A stretch of 64,000 nt of DNA from NCBI GenBank assembly GCA_946894095.1, contig OX335649.1:16944001-17008000 (forward strand). The letters run 5' to 3'. Source of the DNA: Incurvaria masculella (Eukaryota > Arthropoda > Insecta > Lepidoptera > Incurvariidae). Both the position numbers and the translations under genes were made by a program. Within the stretch, counting starts at the first letter, position 1. The number at the start of each line of letters is the position of its first letter. Below, piece after piece: positions 44,428 through 55,824 of the stretch. The notes under the pieces are model-generated. The model did no database searches and was not told the DNA's origin. It saw only the letters and a list, made by a program, of their open reading frames with translations.

Positions 44428-44758
44428 AGCGGTTCGTAGCTCGCGGGGACTTGCTTCCCATTCCAGAGGTCAAAGGTGCTGTTCTATGGCTCGGAATCCA
44501 TATAAAATGGTAGGTCCCCATACCAGGTTGTAGGATTTAACCTTGCCAAACCAACCCGGGTTCTATCGCATTGGATGAAGAGACAGTCGATGCGGTCGTG
44601 AAATGTCTGTGATTTCCATCCATTTCATTGCAGCCGCGCTAATAAAGGGAAGGTTCTGGCATAGTGCCTAATTCCTTTCATGAATGCGGTGTGCTGGGCT
44701 AATATAATGACGGTGGGGTGTGGTATTACCGACTAAATCGAGTAACATAAAACAATTT
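44428..44758 (+). mobile_element. SINE with decayed tRNA-like head
   Basis: GCGGTTCGTAGCTCGCGGGG resembles the tRNA-like A-box region of the copies at 20753 and 54785. The shared body follows (ATGGCTCGGAATCC, TTCTATCGCATTGGATGA, GGTTCTGGCATAGTGCC) with a CGAGTAACATAAAAC end. Confidence 0.75.
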
Positions 44759-44759
44759 A

Positions 44760-45145
44760 TTGACAAAGCAAGCTTGTTTCAAGAATCTCTTCGTATATCT
44801 AACAAACGCTATGGTAGGCCGGGAGGTGTTTATTTCGAGGACCTGTTGTCAGCAACCATAGGGATCCTCTCCGAAGGACAGCGTCGACGAAATTGGTTTA
44901 ATTGACAAATTGCCCGCCTACGTGGGGCGATCTGTCAATCAAGAATCATCCGATCACTGTTAAGAGCCCTCCAGTCACACCGCCAAGCTAAAAACGCACA
45001 CTTTCGTCGTAGTTTTCACCGACTGTCCTAATCCAAATGTATGGTATGAACATAAAACCGATCACCTAACTAATGTATTTTGTTCAAAAATTGTGAAAAG
45101 TTATGAGATTGAAAATATTTTGCATGAAACATTTCAAAGTCTCAT
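44760..45145. other. No gene recognised
   Basis: The plus-strand frame at 44720-44905 starts inside the SINE tail and has no recognisable domain. Confidence 0.35.
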
Positions 45146-45149
45146 CTAT

Positions 45150-45345
45150 ACCATTATATAAAGAGGAAAGGTTTGATTGTTTGCGTATTTGAACTGAATA
45201 GGCTCCGAAACTACTGAACGGATTTGAAAAATTATTTCACCGTTGGAAAGCTACAGTCTATCCGAGTAACATAGGCTATGTTTTATTTTTAAAAAATTAG
45301 GGATCCTTACCAAAACTCCGATAACGTAACCCAAGGTGGAAAAAA
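45150..45345 (+). repeat. Dispersed repeat with 'ACTACTGAACGGATTTG' motif
   Basis: TCCGAAACTACTGAACGGAT, CCGTTGGAAAGCTACAGT and GAGTAACATAGGCTATGTTT are shared in part with 55425-55460 and 58105-58185. From memory such sequence recurs in lepidopteran introns and may derive from a Helitron or LINE. I cannot decide which. Confidence 0.5.
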
Positions 45346-45969
45346 TACCAAGAATGTTTCTTACATCGCGAGCGCTGCGTAAACTATTCACGATAGAACA
45401 AAATGATGTACTACAATTTTATAGAACACATTATTATCTACAAAAAAAGTCGCGACAGTATACATCTAACTATTATAGTTATGTCACAATAAGTGTGCAT
45501 TTATTTTAAAAATATTTTTAATACCGCCGATAGAAAAGGATCTTTAGTTGTGCCTAGGTATTAATTCTTATCAAAATAAATAAATTATTATTTAAAACTG
45601 CATAATTACATTTTTATATATTTTTTAATTATTCGATTCGGACATTCCATTCGAAAGATATCACGAGTTTAAAAATTACAAAAAACTCCGCTCGGCTAGC
45701 TATGCGTTTTAGAGTTTGTAGGCGTCACTCAGGGGTACGGGAGGGGAGTCAAGATATTGATCTACGATCGTTAGAATCCGTGGCTTCGAATAAAACGATG
45801 GAAGTACGATTCCAAGGGGATTGCTTGATAAAATCGATGTTCTTAATATTAACTTCAATTGGACACAGCAAGTATGTGTTCTGGGGACACAGCTTGTAAA
45901 CGGTCCTTTAGTTACAGCTCGTGGCATAATAATAGACTAACCCTATAATAATAGATACATTATGACCTT

Positions 45970-46325
45970 AAGTCAGCATCGGTAGCTCAGTGTGCGACGC
46001 CTTGCGAATCGATAAGCTGGGAAAGCACCTCTGAGCGCGGTTAGGTTCTTGATGGGTGACCATTTTTTACAGTTGAGGCTGGCCGTGGTTCGGATTCCAC
46101 GTAAAACTGTTGGTCCCCATTCTTACTTACTAGGTGGTAGGGTCAATTACCATCCACCAATGGGGGTACCATCGCATTGAATGAACGATGGTCGAAGCGG
46201 CAATGAAAATTGTCTGTGAGCAATATAAGGAAGGTCCTGGCATGGCACCTAGTTCCCATGTGTTGTGTTAGGCTAATATCTGACGGTCAGTTCGGTATTG
46301 CCTATCCATGTCCAGTTCTTAAAAG
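45970..46325 (+). mobile_element. SINE with 5S-like head, near complete
   Basis: The head (45973-46065) contains GAGCGCGGTTAGGTTCTTGA followed by TGGGTGACC, a close match to the 5S rRNA 3' promoter half. It is followed by GAGGCTGGCCGTGGTTCGGA and the shared body. The stretch between GAAAATTGTCTGTG and AGCAATATAAGG is deleted compared with other copies. Confidence 0.85.
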
Positions 46326-46329
46326 GAAA

Positions 46330-46835
46330 AATGTTATTGAAGCTAAAACTTCTTTAGCACCGTTTTGATTCGAAACATGTTTATTTATAGTTAATGCATT
46401 ATCTTAAGGTTAACCTTCAAACAATAAGAAGAAATAAAAAAAATAGAGACCTACATTGATATTTCGTATTCTCAGACGCAAACTGACAACTATTTGCGCA
46501 GCCACGGAGGAAAAAAATCGAAAATTAGCAAAGAACACATCGCACAAATCGTCCAGTCCCGTAATCGCATTTCTCGACATCTCGAAGCGTAATAATTTCG
46601 TGCTCGAAAACAGCGATTTTGCGAATAAATGAAACAGAAAGCGACGAATCTCACTCGATTACGGCGCCCTCGCCTTTATCGAACGCTGAAAAATACGAAT
46701 TGCGAGGAGATATTGAATTTAAGTCAATTAGAAGAGAAAAAGCATCTGTACGAGCGACGAGGGTGGGGCCTGAATTGTAATAAGGAAATCGTAATAAGGT
46801 GGAATAATAATATGCAGCGAGACTTTGGATTTATG
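46330..46835. other. No gene recognised
   Basis: The frame at 46629-46934 runs into MITE P1 and has no domain. The rest is AT-rich. Confidence 0.35.
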
Positions 46836-46843
46836 TATATTAA

Positions 46844-47203
46844 GGCTGTTCCGACCCATATAAAGTTGTTTGCACACATAACGCAAAAAGTATTGCACTT
46901 TAAGCCACGAATTAATAATAAAAGTTTAATATAGTAATATCACTTGCAGCGAAAACAATTTCACAATTTCAGGATTATTGGTTTTGTTACAATTTATTTA
47001 AATACGATTTTTATTTAACAGCGCCATCTAACGGTGTAAAACTTCTAATCGGCAATTACAACGAAACCATTAAACCTGAAATTGTGAATATGTTTTCGCT
47101 GCAACTACTATGGCTATATTAAATATTTTTGACGAATTCGTGCCTTAAAGTGCAATACTTTTTGCGTTCTGTGTAAAAAAAATATTGTATGGGTCGGAAA
47201 ATC
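46844..47203. mobile_element. TTAA-flanked fold-back MITE, family P, copy 1
   Basis: TTAA at 46840-46843 and 47204-47207. Ends GGCTGTTCCGACCCATA and the complement of TATGGGTCGGAAAATCC. Arms of about 140 bp pair imperfectly (AAAGTATTGCACTTTAAG versus CTTAAAGTGCAATACTTT), with a short centre containing GCGCCATCTAACGGTG. Confidence 0.85.
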
Positions 47204-47209
47204 CTTAAG

Positions 47210-47338
47210 GTGTAAAATATTGCCGTTTTATTGCCAACTATTCAACAAAAATACTTACACAGAGCGTTATCGAGTAATTAATTAAGCTTTCCGACTTAAT
47301 AAGAAATACCCCACAGGTGAGTTACCATAGTAAATTAA
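47210..47338. other. Short AT-rich spacer
   Basis: Nothing identifiable. Confidence 0.4.
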
Positions 47339-47339
47339 C

Positions 47340-47722
47340 TCTGGCTGGCCGTGGTTCGGATTCCAAGTAAAACTGTAGGTCCCCTTCCTTACTTAATCCC
47401 GTCCGGGTTGGTACCATCGCATTGAATGAACGATGGTCGAAGCGGCAATGAAAATTGTCTGAGTTTTCCATCCAGTTCAATGTAGCCGAGCAATATAAGG
47501 AAGGTTCAGGCATGGCACCTAGTTCCCATGTGGTGTGTTAGCCTAATATCTGACGGTCAGTTCGGTATTACGCCCGGTTCCACCACCTCCAGCTACAAAA
47601 ATCCCAAAGTTATCTTTCGGTTACATCATACAAAAATGCAATGTAGCCGAAAGTTGACTATCGGAATTCAGATAACTTGAGGTGGTGAAAACAGGGGTTA
47701 GCCATCCATTTCGAGTTACATA
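47340..47722 (+). mobile_element. SINE body split by a small MITE
   Basis: The body runs from GGCTGGCCGTGGTTCGGATT to GGTCAGTTCGGTATTA, then resumes GCCATCCATTTCGAGTTACA after the insertion at 47571-47697. The 5S head is truncated. Confidence 0.85.
47571..47697. mobile_element. Harbinger-like MITE (TTA target duplication)
   Basis: 127 bp with TTA on both sides (47568-47570, 47698-47700). TIR CGCCCGGTTCCACCACCT and the complement of AGGTGGTGAAAACAGGGG. A 3-bp TWA duplication is the PIF/Harbinger signature. The uninterrupted target is visible in the SINE at 46306-46320. Confidence 0.8.
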
Positions 47723-47724
47723 AA

Positions 47725-48375
47725 AAAAATGTTCCGGTGTTTAAAAAAATATCCGCGTGCCAACATCCTTGACAGTAAGCCCTCTGTCCGTATGTCTGTC
47801 AGATTTTTGGAGCTATCGCAAAATATCATACGTAACGCTGCAGGAAATTGTTACTTTGAAATGCATGGATTTTGCATAGTGTTAACGAATCTGTGTACAA
47901 CTTCAATAAAGTCTGGAGTAAGATGTAGCGAAACTTGAATGTTGTTAATTAAGTTGACCTGATTTCGAACCAGGGGGTGCACTCATGCAATGGTCACGCC
48001 AACTATTCGTCGGCAACAGTGCAAAGACACGCAAGTCTCACCAGTGACTCACCAGCCCCTGACTCACTAATTTATTTCCCCCTAGCACGAATTCGCCAAC
48101 ACAATGTATCATTGTAAATATATAACATCTCGCTTACAGTTTCAATAAACGGGGGTAGACAGTGTAATGGGGCGGAATTTTTTAAAATATATTTCAGAAC
48201 AGCGATCAATAACACTTCAAAAGTATTTGAGACATGGGCGTGCCGTGTGGGTGCCAGTAAAAAAATTAAAATTATTCCACTGCATTTTATCCGTACATGT
48301 CGGAAGAGTCAACTAATGAATTCTTCGTTCGTGCTTCGGATTAAGGTATGTCTTTGGTATGTTTAATACTGCTCG
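47725..48375. other. No gene recognised
   Basis: The frame at 47729-47938 has no recognisable domain. Confidence 0.35.
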
Positions 48376-48379
48376 GGTT

Positions 48380-48495
48380 AGTACCATCGCATTGAATAAA
48401 CAATGATAAAAGCCGTGCAATACAATGAATATCCTGGAATGCCACCTAATTTCAAGTACTCTTTTGGGCTTATGTCTATGTAAATGAAACTATAG
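48380..48495 (+). mobile_element. Decayed SINE body fragment
   Basis: TGCTCGGGTTAGTACCATCG, CATTGAATAAACAATGAT and CTGGAATGCCACCTAATT match the SINE body with deletions. Confidence 0.55.
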
Positions 48496-48499
48496 CGCG

Positions 48500-49230
48500 T
48501 TAAAAGTGAAATTTCTTAGGTTTTAAAATTTGTTGACGTACGAATCGCGCGTGCGTAGAGTGACGAAGTCATGATGTAAGTATGATTGAGCGTTGCGAGG
48601 GAAATATTTCGTCTGATCCAAACTAATTTGCCCCACTGAAGTTCTAAAAAAGTTAAACTACAGTAAGACAAGCTATGGCCAGCACATCCCTCTCAAAGGA
48701 GTCATACTTTCGATTTTGTCATTTTCTGGTAGCAAACCCCAATTAATTGGCTCACGCCTCGAGCCCCAATTAATTATCGATGTTTTAGAAATGTAATTCA
48801 CTCGCGCCCAGCTTTCTGTTTATTTTGCGACGAGAACTTATTTGAAGTCTTCCGCTTAGAGAGAACGTGGATTCCGAGAAAAAAAATTGTAGAGCAGTGC
48901 GGATTCGTGATATTTGCTTGATAATAGTAGTATCAGAACACTATATACGTTTATTCATATACGTATATCTGATACTTAAATGTATAGTACGTATCAGATA
49001 TACTCATAAGATCGTACTAACATATCGAAACCAGGGGCGTTACCATGGTAAATTAGATCGTGAAAAGACAAGTGAGTGATTAAATCGGTCGTTTAGTTGC
49101 ATTAGTATCGTGCTAAGTGGTAAATTTCAGTTCATTTGGCCATAAAAAAACGTCGTATGACGTTTTGAAATGCAACTAACTTAGTTTAGTTTAGGAGATA
49201 ACATATATTATGTAAAACCTTGTACTTTTT
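48500..49230. other. No gene recognised; short palindrome near 48963-49000
   Basis: GTATATCTGATAC and GTATCAGATATAC form a 13-bp inverted pair. Otherwise nothing identifiable. Confidence 0.35.
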
Positions 49231-49232
49231 AT

Positions 49233-49269
49233 GAATAAATAAATAAATAAAATAAATAAATAAATAAAT
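49233..49269. repeat. (AAAT)n microsatellite
   Basis: About nine AAAT units with one interruption. Possibly the tail of an otherwise unrecognisable LINE. Confidence 0.85.
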
Positions 49270-49567
49270 GCATAGTGTATTATTGACAATGTAGCAAATG
49301 TAGCCCAAAGTCCGAAACAAATTCACGTGTAACAACACAGGAGGCAGTGCTTCTAGGCTACAATGTTACGCTCCCCGACATTGTCTGGACGGTTTTTTAC
49401 GACAGCGTTTAAAAGAATAAACACTTTTTAGCGTTTTACAGTGTTGGTTCAGAGGCAGGGCACGGTATTAGTGGAGTGGACGATGTCTTCTGTGGACCGA
49501 CGGAACAAAACGCTCTAGTCATGCGCGTAACGAGTAGGGTAAAAATACGGTGAATTTGTAAGATTAA

Positions 49568-49918
49568 GGATGTTCCGACCCATACAATGTTTTTTTTTAC
49601 ACAGAACGCAAAAAATATTGCACTTTAAGGCACGAATTCGTCAAAAATATTAAATATAGCCATAGTAGTTGCAGCGAAAACATATTCACAATTTCAGGTT
49701 TAATGGTTTCGTTTTCGCCGATTAGAAGTTTTACACCGTTAGATGGCGCTGTTAAATAAAAATCGTATTTAAATAAATTGTAACAAAACCAATAATCCTG
49801 AAATTGTTTTCGCTGCAAGTAATATGACTATATTAAACTTTTATTATTAATTCGTGGCTTAAAGTGCAATACTTTTTGCGTTATGTGTGCAAACAACTTT
49901 ATATGGGTCGGAACAGCC
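49568..49918. mobile_element. TTAA-flanked fold-back MITE, family P, copy 2 (inverted)
   Basis: TTAA at 49564-49567 and 49919-49922. It is the near-exact reverse complement of P1. Confidence 0.85.
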
Positions 49919-49924
49919 TTAAGA

Positions 49925-51625
49925 TGAACCAGTACAAGTTAGTGATACTGAATTCTACAAGAAGATCTCTACGTGATCTCTACAAATAGTATATAGCCCG
50001 ATTAGAAAGTATAATGAAGCTGATAATTGGTGCCAGGGCGCCTATTTACATGGACCAAGACACAATTGCCAGAATTCGCGAATGCGTAGGCGCTACTATC
50101 TAGGCTCACTCAATTAGCAATTCATATGCTACGAATTCATTAAACCTATATAGTGGAACTTCTATTTAATATAACCACGTGTATTTATTATTAAAGCAAA
50201 TGAACTCTACCAACGCGTATCTGAGAACAACTACGGCTAAAATTCGTCACACCAAAATTATGAGCTACCTAAAAAATTCAGGGGAAATATAAAATGATTG
50301 ATTAATGTTTAACCCTTCCTTAATTGAAATTCCCTGTCGACAGAAAACAACGATAATGCTACCTATTTTTGAATGAAATCCAACACTTAAAAAACATCTG
50401 TGCCTCTGTATAAATAAGCAGTATTATTGATTGATGAGATTGTTATAAGAAACGTTTCGACGAAATTTAGTTTTAAAAGGAAACAAAGGGATGGTATGCA
50501 TCAAGTCGAGAAGTTAAAGCAATCTAAAACAGTTAATGACCCGCCGATCACTTCTGGCTGTCTTCGAGAAAGGATAGACAAACACTGCAGTGGCAACATA
50601 GTGCACTCTTGGACGACGTACGAGTTAACACGGCCACTGCGAGCGAACGTGGCTTTTATTTGTACTGAAGGACATTGTGTCCGAAGCAGTGAAGAAGGAC
50701 AGGGATCTTAATTCTTTATATACCCTACCGCGTTCTTACTCGTGCAGTTTTATGTTGTCAAGCTCCGTTTTTAAGACTAGTAAGAAATAATTACTTAATA
50801 GCCTGTTTTCATTGTTTACTGTTTAAAAATAAAGGATCTAATACACACACTTAAATAACCAGTACCTAAGTATTTGGTGCTGTACTTTATGTACGACTAC
50901 AGAACAAGAAAAAACACATTTTTCTCTTTGCCGTGATTGGACTTTTGTTTTTAATTTTTGAAAAAAATTAAATAACATATGTAGAAAAGTAGATTTAGCT
51001 ACTGACGTGCGATGCTAATTGGAAGAGTAGTTCTCCAAATTATTTCCAAAATATGTTTGTATATAGAGGATCGATAACTACCCAAGTTTGTTCCAGAAAA
51101 TAAACCTCAGTTTAAAAATTAATATCTAAGGCTATCAGACAGTTGATGACTTCAACGGAAAGCCGAGGCCAGCGGCCGAACACGACTTTGTAGTTCGGAA
51201 CCCGGTTTAGTACTTAGTCTCATAAATGCCAAAATAAAGTTGTAAAACTATGTTTATAGCTACACTGCTCCAATTACAGTGTGTGCCTAGAGAAATAGAA
51301 AATCAAGATATGATATATCGTCAATAATGTGTACAGAGTATAACGACTGCAAACTCTTGCACACTTGCATATTAAGACTTATTCCACTAATTATAAATCG
51401 AAGGGGTATCACCTGACACGTTTTATGTTGATAAACATGTGCAACTGATCAAACATGAAAATATGAAACATTGTTCATACTAAACACTTTAAAATGTGTA
51501 GGTCGGAACGAAACATTTTTAAGCCGCACGACAAAATGTTATCTAGCTACTTCACCTCCGTTAACACCCGGTATAGCTTTGCAGAACGGATGGATGAAGG
51601 GGTCTAGGTTATTCTGATAAATATT
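49925..51625. other. No gene recognised
   Basis: AT-rich DNA left of the candidate first exon at 51712. Open frames such as 50427-50711 lack recognisable domains. It could be intron of the minus-strand gene. Confidence 0.35.
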
Positions 51626-51711
51626 AAAGTGTGTCTTCACTCCACGTCTATCCATCGTCAGCCCATCGCTTCCTCTCGCAGCTTAACGACTGCAAATATC
51701 ATACGACTCAC

Positions 51712-51871
51712 GTCTTTGATGTCGCCTGGTGCGGCTCGGCGTCGGCGTTTTCGGCGGCTTATTTTTGACCGCCGTGTTGTGGTAGCAGTGCGTGGTCTCC
51801 TCGCCCCGCTCCGCGCGCTCCCCCCGCTGCCCCTTCTGCCGGAGAGTGGGGAACTTGAAGCCGGAGAACAT
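51712..51871 (-). CDS. Candidate first coding exon of an unidentified host gene
   Basis: The minus-strand frame starts with ATG at 51871. The start context is gacagcATGT, with A at -3. It encodes 53 residues plus one base: MFSGFKFPTLRQKGQRGERA, an acidic/basic mixed stretch (ERGEETTHCYHNTAVKNK), then PPKTPTPSRTRRHQR. The N-terminus is basic, low-complexity and probably disordered, with no signal peptide or membrane segment. A consensus donor GTGAGT begins at 51711, so the exon ends in phase 1. The upstream 400 bp on this strand is CpG-rich with several short upstream ATG frames, as in many insect 5' UTRs. I do not recognise the protein and found no second exon to its left. A plus-strand 164-codon frame over the same island is judged a shadow. 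Confidence is moderate: the exon has a good start and donor but no homology support. Confidence 0.5.
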
Positions 51872-52375
51872 GCTGTCACCTGCCCGGACGAGCCATCGAC
51901 ACGCTATTTTCGGACAAACGCGTTGATGGGACAGCGATTCCTCTGCGCATCCTTCGCGTCACATCGCGGAACAACCGTTCAATGGCGCCAGTACAGTGGT
52001 CTTACGTTTTTGTTGTTTTCAATATTAACATTATCGACCGATGTGCACATCACTACTCCTGACGATTCTCACTTCACTTTGCGAGGGGTTTTCACTTCAC
52101 TGATAGCTTTTGTACGGTTTTAGAGTGATTCTACCGCGTCCCAACACGAGACACTCCACGCGCAGTTCACTCACGACCAGCCACGGCAGTTTATCCGAGT
52201 TTTCCTTTTTGTGTCGGCGCGTGCGCGTCCGCTTGTGTCTTTCTTAATTTTGAGGCGATGTTTTGGCTTCCACTGCGCCTGCGTCGGATCTCGGCTTTTA
52301 AATTTAGAACGACGCGACCGAGAGAGCACGACGCGCGTCCCGATACGCGATTCGTCATAATAACTTTATATTAAT
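51872..52375 (-). promoter_or_regulatory. CpG-rich 5' UTR and possible promoter of the 51.9-kb exon
   Basis: This region is markedly CpG-rich compared with both flanks. A TATAAA on the minus strand lies at 52365-52370, followed by CpG-rich sequence where initiation could occur. Several short ATG frames precede the candidate start. The TATA-like hexamer could be chance in AT-rich DNA. Confidence 0.35.
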
Positions 52376-52379
52376 CTTG

Positions 52380-53590
52380 GACTAAAACAATATTTACTGC
52401 TGCATACAAATGTTATGGGGTAATAAAAAGTTATTAATAGACAGGCGCAGATGAGGCGGAAGCATTTTTTCTTACGTTTAATGGCAATGCCATTAGGTGC
52501 GCGAGCATGGAGTGTCCGGTTTGATTTACACGTGTTTGATTAGGGCAGTTATATTTATTCGTATATCAAGCTTTAAGTGCATTTATATCTGGGTAACAAT
52601 TTTCAATTAGTGTTCGACGAATGCAGGATGCATAGCAGTTTCTTTTTTTTAAAGTGGAGAACGGTTAAATTTAATCGCTTACAAAAACGACTCAAGATTA
52701 AAACTTCTAGTTAACTAGTGCGTATATTTGCAATTTTAATAACCAAATAATAATATGCTTGCCTAGGACCTAGGTTTTGTTAAACAAAATTATCTAACGC
52801 AATACATTAATTCAATAGATTCTAATAAAAGTATACGATATCATAATGTCTTGGTACGAGAATGTTAAATAACCACAAAAATATCTCGGTAAATATAGTT
52901 TTGAAAATAAGTTTTTTTTTCTAGCAACGCTGTTTTGTAGAAAAAATAATCTAAAACATGCCTATAAATTTATCTGTAATGTCGTTACATTAAATAATCA
53001 GTACATTTACAGTAATTGCAATTAAAAATCGTGAACTCAGAATTCCTTGCAATTAGTGATACGGTAGAGACAAAGCTACAAATGCGACAGTATATGTGTT
53101 GAAAATTGGTCTACACGTAAATCTAATAGTACATATACAATCCGGTGTCCCAGGCAGGAATGAATCCCCTCTAAAAGTGAACCCCTGTTTACAGTAATTT
53201 GACACTAATTATGTCGTTTTATGATCGTAAATCAAGTTGAATACCAAACAAGGCGGCCGACAAAGTGAATGGGAGGTAGATTCGAGTGCTTCGAGTTGTA
53301 TAAACAAAACCGAGACGCGTCACCGCCGCTCCATTGACAAACTGCCATAATTGTAGTAGGAAGGTACATACTCTTTTATGACATTTGTTTTTAGTAATGC
53401 CTTTTGCGACGCATTTCCAAACGAGATTTTCTCTTTAATTTAGGATTCCGAATAAAAAAACAAATTCCAAGACGTCTTGATAATAGAGTGAGTGACTCGC
53501 AGCTCACGGGCGTAGGGATTTACTTTTGATGCCAGGTTCATGAGTTCGACCGGTGATGCCTGACTCTCTTTTTGATGTTTTTTCATGTTT
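52380..53590. other. No gene recognised; AT-rich
   Basis: No element or coding region identified. Confidence 0.4.
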
Positions 53591-53595
53591 TTTGT

Positions 53596-53948
53596 ATGTA
53601 AATGGACATGGATGGTTAATACTAAATTGAGCGTCAGATATTAGCCTAACACACCACATGGGAACTATGTGCCATGCCAGGACCTACCTTATATTGCTCG
53701 TCTACATTGAATTGAATGGAAAACATGGCCAATTTTCATTGCCGCTTCGACCATCGTTCATTCAATGCGATGGTACCACCGTTAACCTTACCACCTAGTA
53801 AGTAAGGGACCTACAGCTTTACGTGTCATCCGAACCACGGCCAGCCTTAACGTTTTAAAATGGTCACCCATCCAAAATTTACCCGCTCACAGGTGACCAA
53901 GCTTATCGAATCGCAAGGCGTCGCGCCACTGGGCTGCCGAGGCTGACA
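53596..53948 (-). mobile_element. Near full-length SINE with 5S-like head
   Basis: The minus-strand head (53855-53945) has GTCAGCCTCGGCAGCCCAGT, GCGACGCCTTGCGATTCGAT and TGGATGGGTGACCATTTT. Then come GGCTGGCCGTGGTTCGGAT, the body and the tail. The internal 5S region is diverged (GAGCGGGTAAATTTTGGATG). Confidence 0.85.
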
Positions 53949-53974
53949 AACAATATCAAATGTGTTCGATAAGT

Positions 53975-54258
53975 CCATTTCTTCACGAATTCGAATGTTT
54001 GCATGGTTCGGAATCAATTTAAAAGTTTAGGTCCCTTTACCCTACTAGGTGGTAGGTGTGTAAGCCCACCTGGGTTGGTACTATCGCATTAGATGAAAAT
54101 ATGGAAGAAGCGATAATGAACGACTGCCTGTGTTTTCCATCCATATCAATGTAGATGGGCAATATAAGGAAGGTCCTGATATGGCACCTAGATGCGGTTT
54201 GTTGGTCTGATTTCAAGATGACTTTACGTATTAGCCATAACCGTGCCAGCTTAAAAAG
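53975..54258 (+). mobile_element. SINE body, head truncated
   Basis: TTGCATGGTTCGGAATCAAT, CTACTAGGTGGTAGGTGTG and CTATCGCATTAGATGAAAAT. It lies tail-out next to the inverted SINE at 53596. Confidence 0.75.
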
Positions 54259-54261
54259 AAA

Positions 54262-54540
54262 AAAAAACGGTCAAGTGCGAGTCGGACTCGCACACAAAGG
54301 GTTCCGTACCATGGTACAAGATTTAACACCAAAAAATCGCGTGTTTTGTATTTGCTTTAATTTTTATTATTATTTAATTTTACCTATTTGTTTTAATAGC
54401 GGCAAAATAAATACACACTCTGTGATTATTTCAGCCGCCTACCTATTACGGTTCATGAGACGGGCCCTGTAACGGACGGACGGACGGACGGATAGCGGAG
54501 GCTTAGTAATAAGGTTCCGTTAACACGTTTTGGGTAAATA
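54262..54540 (-). repeat. ACGG-type interspersed repeat, copy C9
   Basis: AAAACGGTCAAGTGCGAGTC at the left and GGACGGACGGACGGACGGAT at about 54476. The right end is decayed (TTTTGGGTAAATACTAAAGG). It directly follows a SINE A-rich tail. Confidence 0.85.
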
Positions 54541-54784
54541 CTAAAGGAAAAATACTAAGGTATAAAAAATCTTTGCATACATCATGAATAGTTAGAAAGT
54601 GCCTCGCATATTCTTATATAAGACATGTTACGCATAAATAATCAAACAATTTTGTTGCGGTCACAATTAGGGTTCCGGAGTTAAATTGTGACAATGCAAT
54701 TAGGTTTTTGCAAGCAATTCCATATCATCATATTTGTACGGTATCACTAGATATTAGAAAACAAAATCCCCCTCCGCAACATAA

Positions 54785-55385
54785 GCGGCTCGTAGCCTAG
54801 TGGCGCGGGGACTGGCCTAGCGTACCAGAGGCCTGGGTTCAATACCGACATGCACCACTGTCTTTCTTTTTCCGAGTTCGATAAGTGGATTTCGTCACGA
54901 ATGCGAGCTGCTCCATGGTTCGGAATCCATGTAAAACTGTAGGACTCCTTCCCCTACTAGGTGGTAGGGTTTAAACCCGCCCGGGTTGGTACCATCGCAT
55001 TGGATGAAAAGATGGTCGAAGCGGCAATGAAAAATGTATTTACATTTGTTTATTTATGTATCCAATATAACACACATGCATTACGTACAAAACAATGTAT
55101 CTTAAATATTTGGATTAAACCATTCCTGTAGACCATAAGGCCCGTGGTGGAAGTTACAACAATAGGACAATATACTTTGAGTGTACATACAATAAAAGAA
55201 CCTAACGAACATTCAAATTCGACATTCAAATTGTTCTTGTTTTACATCCAGTTCAATGTAGTCGTGCTTATAAAGGGAAGGTCCAGGCATGGCACCTAAT
55301 TCCTTCAGGAATGTGGTGTATTGGGCTAATATCATAACCGTAGTTGTGTGGTATGAGCTATCCATGTCAGGTCGCATAAAAAAAA
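54785..55385 (+). mobile_element. SINE with tRNA-like head, interrupted
   Basis: The head carries both Pol III boxes: A box TAGCCTAGTGG at 54793-54803 and B box GGTTCAATACC at 54836-54846. The shared body follows (CATGGTTCGGAATCCATG onwards) and ends GTCAGGTCGCATAAAAAAAA. About 200 bp of foreign AT-rich DNA (about 55037-55233) interrupts the body. Confidence 0.85.
55037..55233. mobile_element. Unidentified insertion within the SINE
   Basis: About 197 bp that is absent from other SINE copies at this point. No clear TIR or target duplication recognised. Confidence 0.5.
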
Positions 55386-55610
55386 CTGTTTGTCTATCTG
55401 TCTGAACGCGATAAATTAAAAACTACTGAACGGATTTTCATACGGTTTTCACGGGATCAAGGTTTATGTGTATAGTTCATTAGTGTTTTGTGTAAATTGG
55501 TTGAAATATGACGATAATTGTTAAAGATATCGGAAAAAATCAAGCTGATTGGGGAACTTTAATCGAAAACGCTGCCTAATCCTTTGGAGATATAAAAAAA
55601 TAATATGTGG
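55386..55610 (+). repeat. Dispersed repeat with 'AAAACTACTGAACGGATTTT' motif
   Basis: Related in part to 45150-45345 and 58105-58185. Type uncertain (Helitron or LINE derived). Confidence 0.45.
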
Positions 55611-55824
55611 TGGAATTGCTCCTCCTATACAGGATGTCGTAACGGCCAGTACATTAATTTCGCCAGCGTAGTCCTCATGTTTTTCCGAGACAAAAAAGGT
55701 TACATTTTTTTCTAAAGTGTCTAGTTACCGAGATATACATTTTTGAAATGTATGTTTTAGTTTAGTGTAATTTCACGCACGTTGTAACCATATGCATAAG
55801 GCATGTCTGCCATATGCATAGGCC

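Noticed and set aside
51629..52123. Plus-strand 164-codon open frame over the CpG island
   Set aside because: It has no recognisable domain and antisense the better-supported minus-strand exon with start and donor signals. GC-rich islands often have long chance frames.
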